From: Heracleum sosnowskyi | Taxonomy: Eukaryota > Streptophyta > Magnoliopsida > Apiales > Apiaceae | Length of the DNA: 64,000 nt | Direction of reading: 5' to 3' | Assembly (NCBI GenBank): GCA_030848705.1 | Contig: CM061245.1 | Location: forward strand, 39,560,711-39,624,710 | Shown: positions 35,291-48,470 of the stretch, piece by piece | Layout of the letters: the number at the start of each line of letters is the position of its first letter | Position numbering within the stretch: the first letter of the stretch is position 1 | Notes under the pieces: model-generated | Seen by the model: only the letters and a program-made list of their open reading frames with translations | Told to the model about the DNA's origin: nothing | Database searches by the model: none | Made by a program: the position numbers and the translations under genes

Positions 35291-35321
35291 CCCCCTTAAA
35301 AAGGATTCCGTCCCCGGAATC
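35291..35321 (-). other. Polypurine tract and stop-codon hairpin of Gypsy E
   Basis: On the plus strand, CCCCCTTAAAAAGG (polypurine tract on the minus strand) is followed by GATTCCG-TCCC-CGGAATC, a perfect 7-bp stem with a 4-base loop. The outer end of the stem overlaps the TGA stop of gag-pol at 35320-35322. The same structure with a swapped base pair is found in element F. Confidence 0.7.
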
Positions 35322-38300
35322 AAACGAAACTAAAACTTGTACCTGAATCGAATAGGTGCGGATATCTCTCACGAATAGATCCTTCTAATTCCCAAGTAGC
35401 ATCTCTCTCAGAATGGTTTTTCCACAAAACTTTCACAAATGGAATGGTGTTTTTCCTCAAAACTCGCTCCTCTCGAGCTAAGATAGCTTCCGCTTCCTCC
35501 TCACAAGTAAGATCCTCTCTAATCGTATGCAATGGATACTGAACTACATGAAGCGGATGATATTTGTAGCCCCTCAAAACAGACACATGAAACACATTAT
35601 GGACATGAGATAACTGCGGTGGTAACGCAACTCTATAAGACACTTCCCCCACTTTCTCTAGAACATCAAATGGGCCAACATATCTCGGACTAAGCTTCCC
35701 TTTCATGCCAAAACGTTTAACACCCTTCCAAGGCGATACCTTCAAGAACACATGATCACCAGGTTCAAATCCACCAAACTTCCTATGTTGATCCGCATAA
35801 CTCTTTTGACGTGATCGAGCCTCCTTCAAACTTGCCTTAGCCTGCTCCACCTTCTCATTAGTGACTCTAACTAACTCTGGTCCTTCAATGACTCTCTCAC
35901 CAACCTCATCCCAACAAGACGGTGCTCTACATCTCCTACCGTACAAAGCCTCAAATGGTGGCATACCAATACTCGCGTGCCAACTATTATTATACGCAAA
36001 CTCAACAAGATACAAATACTTATCCCAATCACCTGTCCACTCCAAAGCACAAGCCCTCAACATATCCTCCAATGTCTGAATCGTCCTCTCTGACTGTCCA
36101 TCAGTCTGCGGATGAAAAGCTGTACTAAAATTAAGCCTCGTACCCCAAGCCTGTTGAAATCCCTTCCAAAAACGTGATGTAAACCTCGTATCCCTGTCAG
36201 AAACTATCGACACAGGCACACCATGAAGTCTAACAATATCCCGCTGAAAAATCTCTGCCAATTCATGAATAGGAGTAGTCTCTCTAATAGGCAAGAAATG
36301 AGCTGATTTAGTAAGTCTATCAACCACCACCCATATAACATCGTTCTTCCTGAAGGTTCTCGGCAAATGAGTCACAAAATCCATAGTAATGTTTTCCCAC
36401 TTCCAAACTGGAATATCTAACTGCTGCAATAATCCACTAGGCCTCTGATGATCTATCTTCACCTGTTGACATATAAGACATTTCCCCACAAACTCTGCTA
36501 CGTCTGCTTTCATTCTACTCCACCAGAAGTGCTCCTTCAAATCTCTATACATCTTAGTGGAACCTGGATGAATAGAGAATGAAGAACTATGAGCCTCGGT
36601 CAAAATTTCTTCGTGAATCGCCATGTCTGCAGGCACGCACAATTTACTACCCAACCATAACACACCCTCATCATCAACACGAAAATGTTTTTGCTTACCG
36701 GTTGCCACCTCCGATCTAATGACATCCAATCCTGTATCTTTCTTTTGAGCTTCCTTGACCCTTGAAACTAGATTTGGTTCCACTCTCAAACTAGCAATGC
36801 TACCACCTGATCCTCTAACATACAACTCAATACCAAAGCGCTCCATGTCTGAAATAAGATGCGGCTGAGTAATTAGAGATGCAACACTCCCCAAGTTCTT
36901 CCTACTAAGATCGTCTGCCACAACATTTGCCTTCCCTGGATGGTACTGAATATTAGCATCATAATCCTTAAGAAGTTCAAGCCACCTCCGCTGTCTCATG
37001 TTAAGCTCCTTTTGAGTAAAAATATACTTGAGACTCTTGTGATCAGTGAAGATATCACAAGTCTCTCCATACAGATAATGCCTCCAGATCTTCAAAGTAA
37101 AGACCACTGCTGCTAACTCCAAGTCATGCGTAGGATAGTTTACCTCATAGGGTTTAAGCTGCCTAGAAGCGTAAGAAATCACCTTCCCATGCTGCATAAG
37201 AACACAACCCAATCCTCTCTTAGAAGCATCACTATAAACCTGATATCCTCCACTCCCTGATGGCAACACAAGTATAGGAGCCGTCACCAATCTCTTCTTC
37301 AACTCTTGGAAACTCTTCTCACGATCATCATTCCACTCGAACTTAACACCCTTTCTCATCAGTTGAGTCATCGGCAAAGCTATGGACGAAAAACCCTCCA
37401 CAAAGCGTCTATAATAACCTGCCAAACCCAAGAAACTCCTCACCTCTGTCACATTGCTAGGTCTCGGCCAATTAGTGATAGCCTCGACTTTCGCAGGATC
37501 TAACTCAATTCCTCTAGCAGACACAACATGCCCTAAAAATGCCACCTGCTCTAACCAGAAGTCACACTTTGAAAATTTTGCAAACAATTTCTTCTGTCTC
37601 AAGATCTCAAGTACAGTACGTAAGTGCTCCTCATGCTCCTCCTTACTCCTAGAGTATATCAAGATATCATCAATGAAGACCACAACAAATTTATCCAGAT
37701 AATCATGAAAGACCCGATTCATTAAATCCATAAATACCGCTGGAGCATTCGTCAACCCAAAGGACATCACAAGAAACTCATAATGCCCATACCGAGTACG
37801 AAATGCTGTCTTCGGAATATCTTCATCTCTTACTCGCAACTGGTGATAACCCGATCTCAAATCTATCTTCGAAAAGTACTTCGCCCCGTGCAACTGATCG
37901 AACAAGTCATCAATGCGTGGCAAAGGATACCTGTTTCTGATAGTCACCTTATTCAACTCCCTGTAGTCAATACACAACCTCATGGAACCATCCTTCTTCT
38001 TCACAAACAACACTGGGGCACCCCACGGAGATACACTTGGCCTGATAAATCCTCTATCCAATAACTCTTGTAACTGCTCTTTCAATTCCTGCAACTCTAA
38101 TGGTGCCATTCGGTACGGCGCCTTAGAAATAGGCTCTGCACCTGGAACAAGTTCAATAGTAAACTCCACATCTCGCTGTGGTGGCAATCCTGGTAGCTCA
38201 TCGGGAAACACGTCTGCAAATTCATTCACAACTGGATAATCCTCGATACGAGGCTCAACCTTAGACATATCCTTCACGAACGCAAGATAGCCATCACAAC

Positions 38301-40056
38301 CCTTAGACAAAAGTTTACTCGCCTTTAGAGCCGAAATCATTTTAACCTCTCCTTTCGGTTGAGAACCCTGATATACAAATTCTGGTTTATCTGCATCCCC
38401 AAAGATCACCCTCTTCCCTTGACAATCAATTGTAGCTCGATGTTCACTCAACCAATCCATGCCCAAAATAATGTCAAAGTCATGCATCTCCATCGGAAGC
38501 AAGTTAACCTTACAATTTCTATCCCCAACAGCTATCGGACATTCTCGGTACACATCAGAAATAATAACGGAATTCCCCATTGGGGTAGCAATAGACATAC
38601 GAGGATATAATAATGATGGAAGAACACCAAGATGACGAACAAACGATAAAGACACAACAGAATGAGTCGAACCAGTATCAAATAACACATAAGCATCACG
38701 TTTACCAACAAGAAGTGTTCCTGAAACGGTACCTGAATGAGCTGCTGCCTGATTAGTAGTCAGTGCAAACACTCTGCCTGAAGGATTCTGTTGATTCTGC
38801 TGACCACCACTACCACTACCTCCACCACCAGTGTTCCGCGATGTCGGACAATCCTTAGCCCTATGCTGCATCGAACCGCATAAGAAACATGCCCCAGACT
38901 GTTTATAACAAGCTCTCCCTGGGTGATGTCCACCACATGTAGCACAAGGAGCCACCGGAATCATATTGGGGTTGCCCCCATACACTGAATAACGATTCTG
39001 CCCCTGTTGACGATTCTGCCCTTGTTGACGATTCTGCCACTGCCTAGGCTGCTGATGCTGAAACCGCTGAAACTGCTGATTCTGATTCTGATTCTGCTTC
39101 TGACCACCATACTGATTCTGACCGTAAGTCGACTGAGTCCTCATATTCTGGTATCTTCCACGCCACTGTCCCTGCTGATTACCTTGACCTCCATTCCACT
39201 GTTTACCCTGTACATAACTCTGATCATCTCTAGGCCTCTTACGATCATTCTGAAACCTGGAAACTCTATACTCAGTACGCTCCTTCGCAATATCCTTAGC
39301 TGCATCTGCCACCTCCGCCACATTAGGAAACTTTAGTGAAATGATAGAACCCCTCAGATTAGGCCCCAGTCCCCATTTAAATTTTTCAGCTTGCTGTGTA
39401 GCAGTCCCTGCAACTGTCCCAGCAAATCCAGCTAACCTGATAAACCTCGCCATATAGTCAGTAAGGCTCTCATCGAAGTTCTGCGAGATAGAATGAAACT
39501 CCCTCAAATATGCCTCTCTATCTGCATTAGAAAAGTACTGCTCATAGAAAACTTCCTTAAATCCCTGCCAAATCAATGTCTCTGTAAACTCCTCACCCCT
39601 AGTAGCCTTCACACCTCTCCACCATCGCTGAGCATCTCCCTCTAACTTATACACAGCCAATCTGACCTTCTGGATCTCATCGCAACCCAAAGCATCAAAA
39701 ATCTTCTCAAGATGAACAATCCAATTCTCAGCATCAATAGGAGTCTGTGGTGCGTGAAAAGATTCTGGTTTCTGCTTAACAAATCTCTCTAACCATACAA
39801 ATGGCTCCACTGGATTACCCTGACCCTCCGGATTTTGCTGATGTCCTTGACCATTCTGATTATTCTGACCATCTTGATTCCCTTGACCATTCTGATTATT
39901 CTGATTGTTCTGATTATTCTGGTTGTTCTGATTATTCTGATTTGCCATAGCTTGCTGTATACCCTGAGCCACTGCTTGACCTATCATCGCAGCTAACTCA
40001 GCTTGGCTAACACCCAAGTTAGTCTGATTAGTAGTTCGATTACGTCTAGGAGGCAT
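35320..40056 (-). CDS. gag-pol polyprotein of Gypsy E with chromodomain, intact
   Basis: 1578 codons, ATG at 40056. In order: N-terminal Gln/Asn-rich repeats (N-N-Q type, about residues 40-75); retrotransposon gag (W-x-V-H-L-E-K-I-F); zinc knuckle [14 protein letters not shown] (about 390-403); aspartic protease [12 protein letters not shown] (about 457); reverse transcriptase with [20 protein letters not shown] and the catalytic FIDDILIYS (about 795); RNase [14 protein letters not shown] (about 940); integrase with the HHCC zinc finger (about 1160-1200), [18 protein letters not shown] and [10 protein letters not shown]; chromodomain [15 protein letters not shown] near 1540-1556. The Gypsy order and the C-terminal chromodomain place it among chromoviruses, probably Tekay. 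Chromodomains steer integration toward marked chromatin. No stop or frameshift is seen. Confidence 0.97.
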   Translation of the reverse strand: MPPRRNRTTNQTNLGVSQAELAAMIGQAVAQGIQQAMANQNNQNNQNNQNNQNNQNGQGNQDGQNNQNGQGHQQNPEGQGNPVEPFVWLERFVKQKPESFHAPQTPIDAENWIVHLEKIFDALGCDEIQKVRLAVYKLEGDAQRWWRGVKATRGEEFTETLIWQGFKEVFYEQYFSNADREAYLREFHSISQNFDESLTDYMARFIRLAGFAGTVAGTATQQAEKFKWGLGPNLRGSIISLKFPNVAEVADAAKDIAKERTEYRVSRFQNDRKRPRDDQSYVQGKQWNGGQGNQQGQWRGRYQNMRTQSTYGQNQYGGQKQNQNQNQQFQRFQHQQPRQWQNRQQGQNRQQGQNRYSVYGGNPNMIPVAPCATCGGHHPGRACYKQSGACFLCGSMQHRAKDCPTSRNTGGGGSGSGGQQNQQNPSGRVFALTTNQAAAHSGTVSGTLLVGKRDAYVLFDTGSTHSVVSLSFVRHLGVLPSLLYPRMSIATPMGNSVIISDVYRECPIAVGDRNCKVNLLPMEMHDFDIILGMDWLSEHRATIDCQGKRVIFGDADKPEFVYQGSQPKGEVKMISALKASKLLSKGCDGYLAFVKDMSKVEPRIEDYPVVNEFADVFPDELPGLPPQRDVEFTIELVPGAEPISKAPYRMAPLELQELKEQLQELLDRGFIRPSVSPWGAPVLFVKKKDGSMRLCIDYRELNKVTIRNRYPLPRIDDLFDQLHGAKYFSKIDLRSGYHQLRVRDEDIPKTAFRTRYGHYEFLVMSFGLTNAPAVFMDLMNRVFHDYLDKFVVVFIDDILIYSRSKEEHEEHLRTVLEILRQKKLFAKFSKCDFWLEQVAFLGHVVSARGIELDPAKVEAITNWPRPSNVTEVRSFLGLAGYYRRFVEGFSSIALPMTQLMRKGVKFEWNDDREKSFQELKKRLVTAPILVLPSGSGGYQVYSDASKRGLGCVLMQHGKVISYASRQLKPYEVNYPTHDLELAAVVFTLKIWRHYLYGETCDIFTDHKSLKYIFTQKELNMRQRRWLELLKDYDANIQYHPGKANVVADDLSRKNLGSVASLITQPHLISDMERFGIELYVRGSGGSIASLRVEPNLVSRVKEAQKKDTGLDVIRSEVATGKQKHFRVDDEGVLWLGSKLCVPADMAIHEEILTEAHSSSFSIHPGSTKMYRDLKEHFWWSRMKADVAEFVGKCLICQQVKIDHQRPSGLLQQLDIPVWKWENITMDFVTHLPRTFRKNDVIWVVVDRLTKSAHFLPIRETTPIHELAEIFQRDIVRLHGVPVSIVSDRDTRFTSRFWKGFQQAWGTRLNFSTAFHPQTDGQSERTIQTLEDMLRACALEWTGDWDKYLYLVEFAYNNSWHASIGMPPFEALYGRRCRAPSCWDEVGERVIEGPELVRVTNEKVEQAKASLKEARSRQKSYADQHRKFGGFEPGDHVFLKVSPWKGVKRFGMKGKLSPRYVGPFDVLEKVGEVSYRVALPPQLSHVHNVFHVSVLRGYKYHPLHVVQYPLHTIREDLTCEEEAEAILAREERVLRKNTIPFVKVLWKNHSERDATWELEGSIRERYPHLFDSGTSFSFV

Positions 40057-40250
40057 CTACAATATAAAATAACGAACGAATGAAGATAACAAGAATAGAT
40101 AAGTAGAAGCGATTTAAAAACAGAAGTCAAAAGAATAGAGACAAATGAAATTTACTTGAAATAGAGCACCCATCCTAACGTCTACCCAATCTCACAGGTC
40201 AACCTAAATAGGTTTTCTACAAGAAAGAACCTAAGCTCTGATACCATCTT
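40057..40250 (-). other. Leader and primer-binding site of Gypsy E
   Basis: Short leader between the 5' LTR and the gag ATG. The minus strand reads TGGTATCAGAGC at 40246-40235, four bases after the LTR, matching initiator-Met tRNA. Confidence 0.85.
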
Positions 40251-42368
40251 TGTAACACCCCCATCTATATCTAAATGAGGGGCTACCTATTAAACCTTAA
40301 ACCTGCAAACAGAGCACTAAAATAATCTCTAAATAATAATAATTAAACAGTCTAATAATCTCCAAGATAATATTAAACCTCCAAAACGGTTCAAAGCAAT
40401 AAATATGAAAAACCCAAATGTCTAAAATAATATTCAAGTCTAAATAGAGATAGAAGTCTGCAAATCCTAATCAATGATATAAAGGGGTGGCTCTCCATCA
40501 CACAGTCCCAGATCCCCCTAAGCACCTGCCAGAAAAAGAATACGGCATGAGCCAATCGCCCAGTACGGATTTGGAATACAGTTTAATAAAACAGAAAACA
40601 GATATTCATATTTGACAGTTTATAATAAAACATTTATTTAAAAATAATTATGGCTGAAGCAACGAGGGGTTAGGATATATCATACCGAGATCAGAACAGA
40701 ACAGATACAAATACACACATCATAGGGTACCTAATGTGTGCAACAAACCGGATAACGTGTACGGCATATACAACGTCACCGTCAAATCACAAATCACAAA
40801 TCATAAATTCTGGGTGCACCCACGTATCCTGAAACAAATATCAAATGCGCAAAAGCTCGCCTCCTGAGCTATCAGAACAGAAGGATACGCCATGACCAAT
40901 CACACTGCCATGGAAGTGTCATGTCACTGGTGCCGCAATGACATGGCTGTAGTACCCCTACAGCTGGTTAACTCGGTATACCCTATATCACTAAGGGTTC
41001 AAATATAATATTTCGCAAAACATTTTAAAATCTCACATAACAGATATTCTCAATATTTTCAGCAGATATAAAATATACGCAATGTCAGAAAATCGCAGAA
41101 ACAGATATTTAAATATTTTCAAAACAGATTTAAAAATATTTTTCAGAGCCAGAACAAATTTTCAGAAAAATGATTAAAACCAAACGAACAGATTTGAGGT
41201 CAAACAAATTTAATTTAAATATTTCTCAGAGGAGTAGCGCTGAATAAAAGAGAAGAGAATCCGTACCTCGAAAATAGCTACCACAAACACTAATGAAATT
41301 CACAATGATCCGCTAATTTCCCCGCGCTCTATCTAATAGAAAAAAAAATGAATTTTATAATTAAAATTTCTTAAATACTTATTTAATATTATATAATTTA
41401 TTTAATCTTCTCTATTGACTTTATCATCATTAAACCTATTTAATTAATAATATATTAACAAACAAGTTAATGCTACGAATTAAACTACACAAATCAGTGG
41501 CCAAACTTGGTTATGTAGCATAAATAAATAATATATAATATAATAGCTATTTATTACATGTGACACTACTATTAAACATCAGAACACTCCAAATACATCA
41601 ATACAACTTAACTAGGTTTATTAGCTAACAATAACCAATCACAACGCATGTAAACTAATATTTTAATATTATAAATATAACACAAGCGACATTACATGTC
41701 ATTCTTTAAGTTATCTAATTCAAAAGAAAATACAGGACACAATTTATAGTACTTATAGTTACAGGCAAAGCAGCCAAAATTTGTTTATAAATTAATTAAC
41801 AAACTAACCGATGCTTATATCAACTAAAAGAAAATATTAATTAACATATAGAAGAAAACTTATACATTAAATCTCATGAAACCAAATTCAAGTGTAAATA
41901 TATGTTTGCATCAGTGCATACATTCGTGAAATCATGGTGGCTCCAAATTATTAAAACGAATAACTGAATAATTAAATACTAAGTATAAAATAATACCCGA
42001 ATTAATGACTCTAAAACCTATACATGTTTTCATAATCTGACTTGCAAAACCAGATCTCTCAAGGTTGAAAAATCAATTCCAAACAACGTATTAAAGCATT
42101 GTATAGACGGGTGAACTATGCAGATCGAAGGAGTAGATATTTAACAAGTTAAATAATACATACCAGATGACAAAACAGAGATAGAAATAATGAATCACTT
42201 GCTCCAGTTTTTCTTGTCTATTAGCGCGGCTCGAGAATGTTAGTATTATTATATTAGGGTTATTGTCATGGGGGTATTAGCAGGGTGTATTGTTTTATAA
42301 ACAATCACGGACACTATACGATTAGGATAACGAAGCTGATATGTATACAATTCTAATTCTTGTATTAA

Positions 42369-42443
<75 letters not shown>

Positions 42444-42464
42444 ATAAAATTTATGGATATTACA
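40251..42464 (-). repeat. 5' LTR of Gypsy E (2,214 bp)
   Basis: Nearly identical to 33070-35284. Differences seen include AACCCAAATG for AACTCAAATG, TAGAGA for TAGCGA, ATGGCTG for ATGGTTG and AAATATATG for AAACATATG. Confidence 0.95.
42364..42443 (+). repeat. ATT microsatellite in 5' LTR of E
   Basis: Counterpart of 35184-35263, with a different placement of the AGT interruptions. It suggests slippage since insertion or during reverse transcription. Confidence 0.85.
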
Positions 42465-42469
42465 GCTGG

Positions 42470-44192
42470 GGGTAGAACAAAGCATAGGGCTTTTAAAGTT
42501 TCTAAATCTCTAAATACTGATGATGTTCCAGTATCTGTTGGTACTTCAAGGAGAAAGAAGAGGGCACACAGACCTGTTTCTGATGCAAATATGCCTTCTG
42601 ATGAACCAGAATCTGCTAATGCTAAGAAAAGGAAGCTTGTTGCTGCTTATTTATTTGATTGATTGATTCATGGTTCTACACCTATTGAAGCTCCTGAGGT
42701 TGTAATTGAAGATGCTACTGTGCCTGAAGAAGCCAGAGCAGACACTGATAATAATGATGCTGTTAATGATGATTTTCTTGAACCCATCTTGGAGATGGAT
42801 TTTGAAGATGAAATTGAAGCACATCCTTCTGCAACTCTAGAAGAGTTTGGCAGTATTAATGAAACAGAGGATGTGGCAGCTGATCAACCTACACTCATAA
42901 TAGATGAGTCACTAGCTACTCATACAGAGGTTCTCTCTGTCAATCACCAGGTACTTGAGAAAGGTGATGAGGTTGATCAGACAGCAAAGGCTGTAGCTGC
43001 AGAGAATAATGTTGAAGAAACTGCAGAGAATAATGTTGAAGAAACTACAGAGAACAATGTTGAAGAAATTGCAGAGATTGTTGTTGAATCTACTGCTGTT
43101 CATGCTGAAAATGAAGAAAATGCTCAAGATAATATAAACTCTGAGAAGCTTGCAAATGCTGATGCTCAGGAAACATTTGCTGAGACTATTCCTCATTCTT
43201 CAAATGCTAAGTCTTCTACAAAGTCTGATGATGGTCAAGCTACAAAGTCTGATGATGATCAAGCTGATTCATCTTCTCAAAGACTTTCTGCTCAACAAAA
43301 TCCAAAGGATATTCAACATGCCACTGAACTTCACTATCAGAATATGTACTTTTCCAAGTGGTCAAACAAGGATTGTATATTCACTGATCAAAGGGCTGCT
43401 GACTTTGTAACAAACTCTGCTACATCAATTAGAAATCCAGAACTTCTTACACATCTCAAGGCAACTATTGTTCAATTCAAATCTCTTCATAATCGTTTTG
43501 ATGAAACTCAGAAGTCAGTTACTGGGTTGAGAAATGATGTGGTTTCTAGAGATATGTCTCTAAAGCAAGATAAGTCTATGATGCTTACTCTGGTCAAGGA
43601 TCAAGAAGTTCTCAAGAACAGACTGACTACTGTTGAAGAAAATCAGACTGTAATGTCTGATAAGCTTGATTCCATTGCTGCTTCAATAGAATTGCTCACA
43701 TCAGTATTACTTCAAGATGATGTCAAAAAGGAGGAGAGAGTACTTAAAGACAAATGCAAAAAGTCTCAAACTCTGAGTAGACAGGATGATTCTACTGATG
43801 GTGGTGCAAAGGGAAAAGATTTCAAATCTAAATCTACTCTAAAGCAAGGAAAGCTAAGATCAAACTCTGATGCTACAAACTCTGAACGGATAAACACTGG
43901 TGCTCAATCTTCTTCAAGAGCTAGATGTTTATTGCTTACTTCTCATCCAGTTACTGATGAAGAGATTGTTGCTTAGCTGTTTCTAGAAGAACATGGTGCT
44001 GATGCAACCATACAAGATATCCAAGCTGAAGAATTGATGTTAGCTAAAGAGCATGAGCAGAATCTAAAGTCTGGGAAAGTAAAGAAAGTTGTAAAGGTTT
44101 CAAGACCTAAAGAGAAAGGAATTGTAATCAAGGAAAATGTAAACTCTCAACAAAGTTTACAACAAGCAAAGAAGGCTGAAGAAACTAGACTT
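42470..44192 (+). pseudogene. Additional ORF of Sirevirus D, part 2
   Basis: Continues part 1 in frame across the Gypsy E insertion. Two in-frame stops, TGA at 42660-42662 and TAG at 43974-43976, interrupt an otherwise open frame. Both fit single C-to-T changes (CGA and CAG). Features are a basic pair SRRKKRAH and AKKRKL (42550-42640) like a bipartite nuclear localisation signal, an acidic region with three repeats of ENNVEET (43000-43070), and a heptad-like helix (43440-43730). N-S-D/E words encoded by AACTCTGA are scattered through it. It ends where Gypsy F entered (GACTT at 44188-44192). Confidence 0.75.
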
Positions 44193-44604
44193 TGTGACGC
44201 CCCCAAATCCGGGGTCAGGATTTGGTGCCACTATCGCTCTGAATAAAACATAATTATACAGACGACCCCTCAATAAAGGATCGATCACAGGTTACGGTAT
44301 GAAACAAGAATCTAAAATATCAAAGTTTATTACAACATCTAATTCAGTTTTATTACAAACCATAAGCCACCATCTAACCATTGGTGAGAACTAACATGAA
44401 TTCTATCTGTCTGACAACATGGAGCCTAAATTCTCGAATCAGGCCTTCTCACTGTCCTCTTAGCGGTTACTCGAAAACGGCATACTCCATTCCTAAATGA
44501 AAGGTTAGGGAATAATAAAAACAAGAGTGAGCCAAAAATTGCCCAGCAAGTGAAATCAATGAAAGCAGTTTTCATTAGATAAATCCATCAACTAGAAATT
44601 CATT

Positions 44605-44700
44605 AGTAATCGAATGGTAATCAATTGGTAATCAATAGGAAATCACATGGTACTCAACTGGTAATCAAATGAGAATCAAATGGTATTCAACATGGTAACA
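44605..44700 (+). repeat. Degenerate tandem repeat GGTAATCAA(A/T)TG in LTR F
   Basis: About eight imperfect 10-13-bp units around GGTAATCAATTG, GGTACTCAACTG, GGTATTCAACATG. The same block is repeated in the other LTR near 53455-53540. Confidence 0.7.
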
Positions 44701-46559
44701 AGTTTCAAGATATACATTTATGTTCAAAGAATAAGATTAAGCAATTGAATTGGAACTTCTGATAAGACGGTACGAGCTATACGGGTGATCAGCCACGTAA
44801 AGCTCCAGACCATGTTTTCACAAGGTCCTAACATTCAGGATCCATAGGCACACATTGGCCATAAAATACATACATAAGTAACCAGGACCGCCGCCACGGT
44901 CAAAGGTTGTTCCATTCATAAGTAATTTAACAAAGGGATTAATGAACAATAGGCTTTCAACATTTCCGATATTCACTTCAGGGTATAAGCAATTTCAATA
45001 TTTTATTGCAAGGGTTTAAAGAATGAACAATTGAAAGGCATGGTAAGTAAGTGAGCAAAGGAATAAGTAAGCTTTGGGTATTCAAAAGTTAATAGAGGTC
45101 AACGAAGTATAAGTCAAGATAAAGGTGCGATTAAGCATGGTAAATAAGTTAACAAGGAAATAAGTACGTATCAGGGATTTAACGGTTAACAAGAAAGTTC
45201 AGGGGATAGTGCAAAGTAAAGGTATCATATGAACATGGTAATGGCATCATACGAGTTACATGAAGATAAGGGATCAAATGTAGAGTTTGTAAATAAAGAG
45301 CAAGGTGTAAGGGTACAATGGTATAACAAACGATTGCATCATAATGGTAAAGGATAAGTAAAGGTTATACGTATACTTGTAACATAATCAAAAGGTATCA
45401 TTTGCATCATAATTTAAGAAAACTACCACTTGAAAGATAAGTGGAGGGAATAGACACTTGCCTCAAAAGCCGATAAACTAACTCAATAACTTGCACACCA
45501 CTCTGACTTTACGTACACGGGCTCCTTTCCTGGCCTCCTACTTGTACCTATATAAAGGTATAATATCGTCTTAGTCTTTATAACTTAGTACCTCAGCTTT
45601 GTTTACGTAACTCTAAGTACTTCTACCCCATCGTCATACAATCACATGTACTTATATATATATATACAATCAAGAAGCACATAGTGTCTTCACAACTTTA
45701 ATTAACACTTAGACATGTAGTCACTTAACACATATTTGCTTAATGACATCAACAAATCTAGTCAAAATGACCATATACACTTTCAACACATTCAACCTTT
45801 ACGACATAACCGACCTTTAATCATTTAACACGTACCATATGACGTCACATGACTTTCCTCAACATATTGATGAAAGGCCTCAAGATAAAGACTTCTAACA
45901 TTTCTATCTAGTTCCTTTTTGACCATAGATAACACTTGATCACATAAAGCCACTTATACTCACAACATGTTTAGTTAACCAATACATAACAACTTACGAC
46001 CAATTTATAGTTGACTAACCAAGTCTAGATTCAAGTTACTATAGCAATGCTAATTCTAATTAAAGACAACCATATTGGTTTAGCACATATGTAACTATTC
46101 AAATTACATCATAGCGACGTCTTATACCAATTAAGATACAATTAAGCACTAACACATAATTGACCATGTATACCACATAAGATCATCAATTAACAAACTA
46201 CTATACGACACCACCAACTCAACCAATCTTCTCCGCTCTACTTCCTTTTCTTTTCTCTCTTCCTCGGCCTCTCGGCCTTTCTCCCTCTCCTCACTCCCTC
46301 TTTCTCGGCTTTACACTAACACCAACCACACACATAACAAGTATACTCACACACCCTCACACACATCATATATTTTGAAAGAAATACTTACGCGAAAAGA
46401 AATAATTTTTCTAAAACAAGACACACTCATACTAAATACATTTTACTAAATTGACACACTTCCTTTGTAAATACATTTTCAAGAACTTAGTTTTAAAAGA
46501 ACTCACATCACAATTATAATTTTAAATCACACACACCTAAGAATACATTTTGAACATAT

Positions 46560-46690
46560 ACACACCTATTCATTTTGAAAATACACACCTATTCATTTTG
46601 AAAATATACACCTATTCATTTTGAAAATATACACCTATTCATTTTGAAAATACTCACACCTATTAATTTTTGAAAATACACACACTCATT
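46560..46690 (+). repeat. Tandem ATTTTGAAAATACACACCT repeat in LTR F
   Basis: Six units of about 22 bases, imperfect at the ends. The same wording (ATTTTGAAA followed by ACACAC) also occurs in the filler region 49556-50000 inside the element. Confidence 0.85.
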
Positions 46691-46753
46691 AATACATCTT
46701 GAAAATCACACTTCCAACTCAAAGTTTTGAAATCAATTTATTCCTTCCCAACT

Positions 46754-46756
<3 letters not shown>

Positions 46757-46798
<42 letters not shown>
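46757..46798 (+). repeat. CT microsatellite in 3' LTR of F (42 bp)
   Basis: Uninterrupted TC run. The copy in the 5' LTR (55598-55633) is 36 bp. Confidence 0.95.
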
Positions 46799-46800
<2 letters not shown>

Positions 46801-47524
46801 CCTTCTCCTCTCTCTCGACCTCTCTCTCCCCCTCTCCTCCTTCCACCTTAACTCCCATCCTTCAAACCACAACCAATACAACTTCAAGCCAAAGTTAAAT
46901 CAACAAATGTTTTAATTGCAACTAACATTTATAAACAAAATAAAATCATACTTTCTTTTAAACTAACATGCAACTTATAATCTTACAAATCCTTACTACT
47001 TACATCACATACAACATACATACTAAATATAAAATCAAACCCACTAACAAACTTTAATCAAAATCCTCTTAGATCATAAAATTAGTAACATGCATCAACT
47101 AAATGAACTTGAGTTCAACTTTTAAACACAAGAATCAAGACCATGGCTCACAAGGATCATTGCCATGGTCGGGTTTCTTCTCGGATGTGCCCAAAACAAT
47201 GGGTTTCATCGAGAGTGACCCTAAATACACACAATCAACCTTTGCATGTAAGCTTTAAGCATAAAGACCCTTAAATCCGAAAATTTCAGATTTTGAAAAC
47301 ATGTTAAAACTCGAAATTAGTACAAGAGGGTTGTAGAGCTTTGAGAGAGGAGTGTTTTGGTTACTCACACTTGTAATTTGGATGAGATAATCACAAGTTA
47401 TGGAGGTTTTAATTTGTAGAAGATGAAGAACAAGAGAGAGAAATGGTGTTGGGGAGAGAAGAAGAAGAAAAGAAGAAGAAGGAGAAGAGAGAACGGGTGG
47501 GGGAGTAAATGGGGGTGGGTAGGG

Positions 47525-47535
47525 GTTTTTATAGG
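47525..47535 (-). promoter_or_regulatory. TATA box in LTR of F
   Basis: The minus strand reads CCCCTATAAAAACCCC. This is the clearest TATA box in the LTR, and a matching copy is near 56360-56370 in the other LTR. Confidence 0.6.
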
Positions 47536-48439
47536 GGAGTTAAATTAATGTAAAAGTAAACACTTTTTAGTTATTTACTTATTAAATGACAAAAATGTCC
47601 AATAGAATAAAATACCAACATGATAAAAATCAAGGGTTTTCATGTAAATTCATAATCCCATTTCTAGATCAAGTAGAAATATTATTCTACAAATATCTTT
47701 TGTAGATTAGATAATTAAAATTTTATTTACATAGAAATAATCAAATAAAATGTCTTTTTATCTCAAAAATAATTTTAAATAAAAATTTACCATTCTCTAG
47801 GTAAATAAATAAATTACCCACTGAAAATAAATAATCTAGAAGGTATAGCATCCCTCAAACTAAATATTTAAAATAATTAAGTGATTATAAAATTTAAATC
47901 ATGAGTTTAACACTAAAATAAAATAAAAATAATGCTAAGAAATATTTCATGCTACTAATTAAATAATTTAGCATACTCTAAATTTAATATAAATATTATA
48001 TGACCCAAATAAATTTTCAGAGCACTTGAATAAAATTTAGAAACCACATTCATAATTAATTAATTTTTTCACCACGCACATAATTCACATTTTAAGCACA
48101 TAACAATTATGGCGCATAAAGAAATTTCAAAATTATGGGACTATATCAAATAATTATTTTTATCTCAAATAAGTATGACTAAAATATGAATTTACACATA
48201 AATCACATTATACCAAGATCATCATTGCTAACTGCAATTTCAAGAATAAAATCTCAATGGCTATTACTAGCAATAAATATAAAATAATTTTTAAATAGCT
48301 CTTATTAACAAAATAAATTTAAGGCTACTCAACTTAGCACAAAGAGCCTATTAAACAATTATCATACACATACAAAATTAATGGTATTTACATATTGATA
48401 ATAATTTACAAGTCAAAAATTCTAAGGCGTTACAACCTT

Positions 48440-48470
48440 CCCCCCTTAAAAGGATTCTGTCCTCAGAATC
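48440..48470 (-). other. Polypurine tract and hairpin of Gypsy F
   Basis: The plus strand has CCCCCCTTAAAAGG followed by GATTCTG-TCCT-CAGAATC, a perfect 7-bp stem with a 4-base loop. Relative to element E one stem pair has changed from C:G to T:A on both sides, so pairing is kept. Confidence 0.7.

Larger units (their letters stand above)
33070..42464 (-). mobile_element. Gypsy chromovirus E (Tekay/Del-like), complete and young
   Basis: Flanked by GCTGG at 33065-33069 and 42465-42469, inserted in the additional ORF of D. LTRs are 2,215 and 2,214 bp. By eye they differ at about four substitutions plus small changes in a C-run and in the ATT microsatellite. The single 1578-codon gag-pol on the minus strand is uninterrupted and ends in a chromodomain. 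Primer site and polypurine tract are both present. It has all parts needed for autonomous movement, so it is the best candidate for an active element in the window. Confidence 0.95.
44193..48434 (-). repeat. 3' LTR of Gypsy F (4,242 bp)
   Basis: On the minus strand it begins TGTAACGCCTTAGAATTTTT and ends CGGATTTGGGGGCGTCACA. A TATA box (CTATAAAAACC, minus strand, about 47525-47535) would put U3 at about 0.9 kb and R/U5 at about 3.3 kb. It contains two short tandem repeats and a CT microsatellite. No ORF of note. Confidence 0.95.

Noticed and set aside
35069..35346. Ile- or Leu-rich frames over the ATT microsatellite (also 42249-42485)
   Set aside because: Low-complexity translation, present on both strands.
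37306..39336. Plus-strand frames inside Gypsy E
   Set aside because: Antisense shadows of the 1578-codon gag-pol.
46727..46915. Ser-Leu repeat frame in LTR F (also 55568-55750)
   Set aside because: It is a translation of a CT microsatellite.
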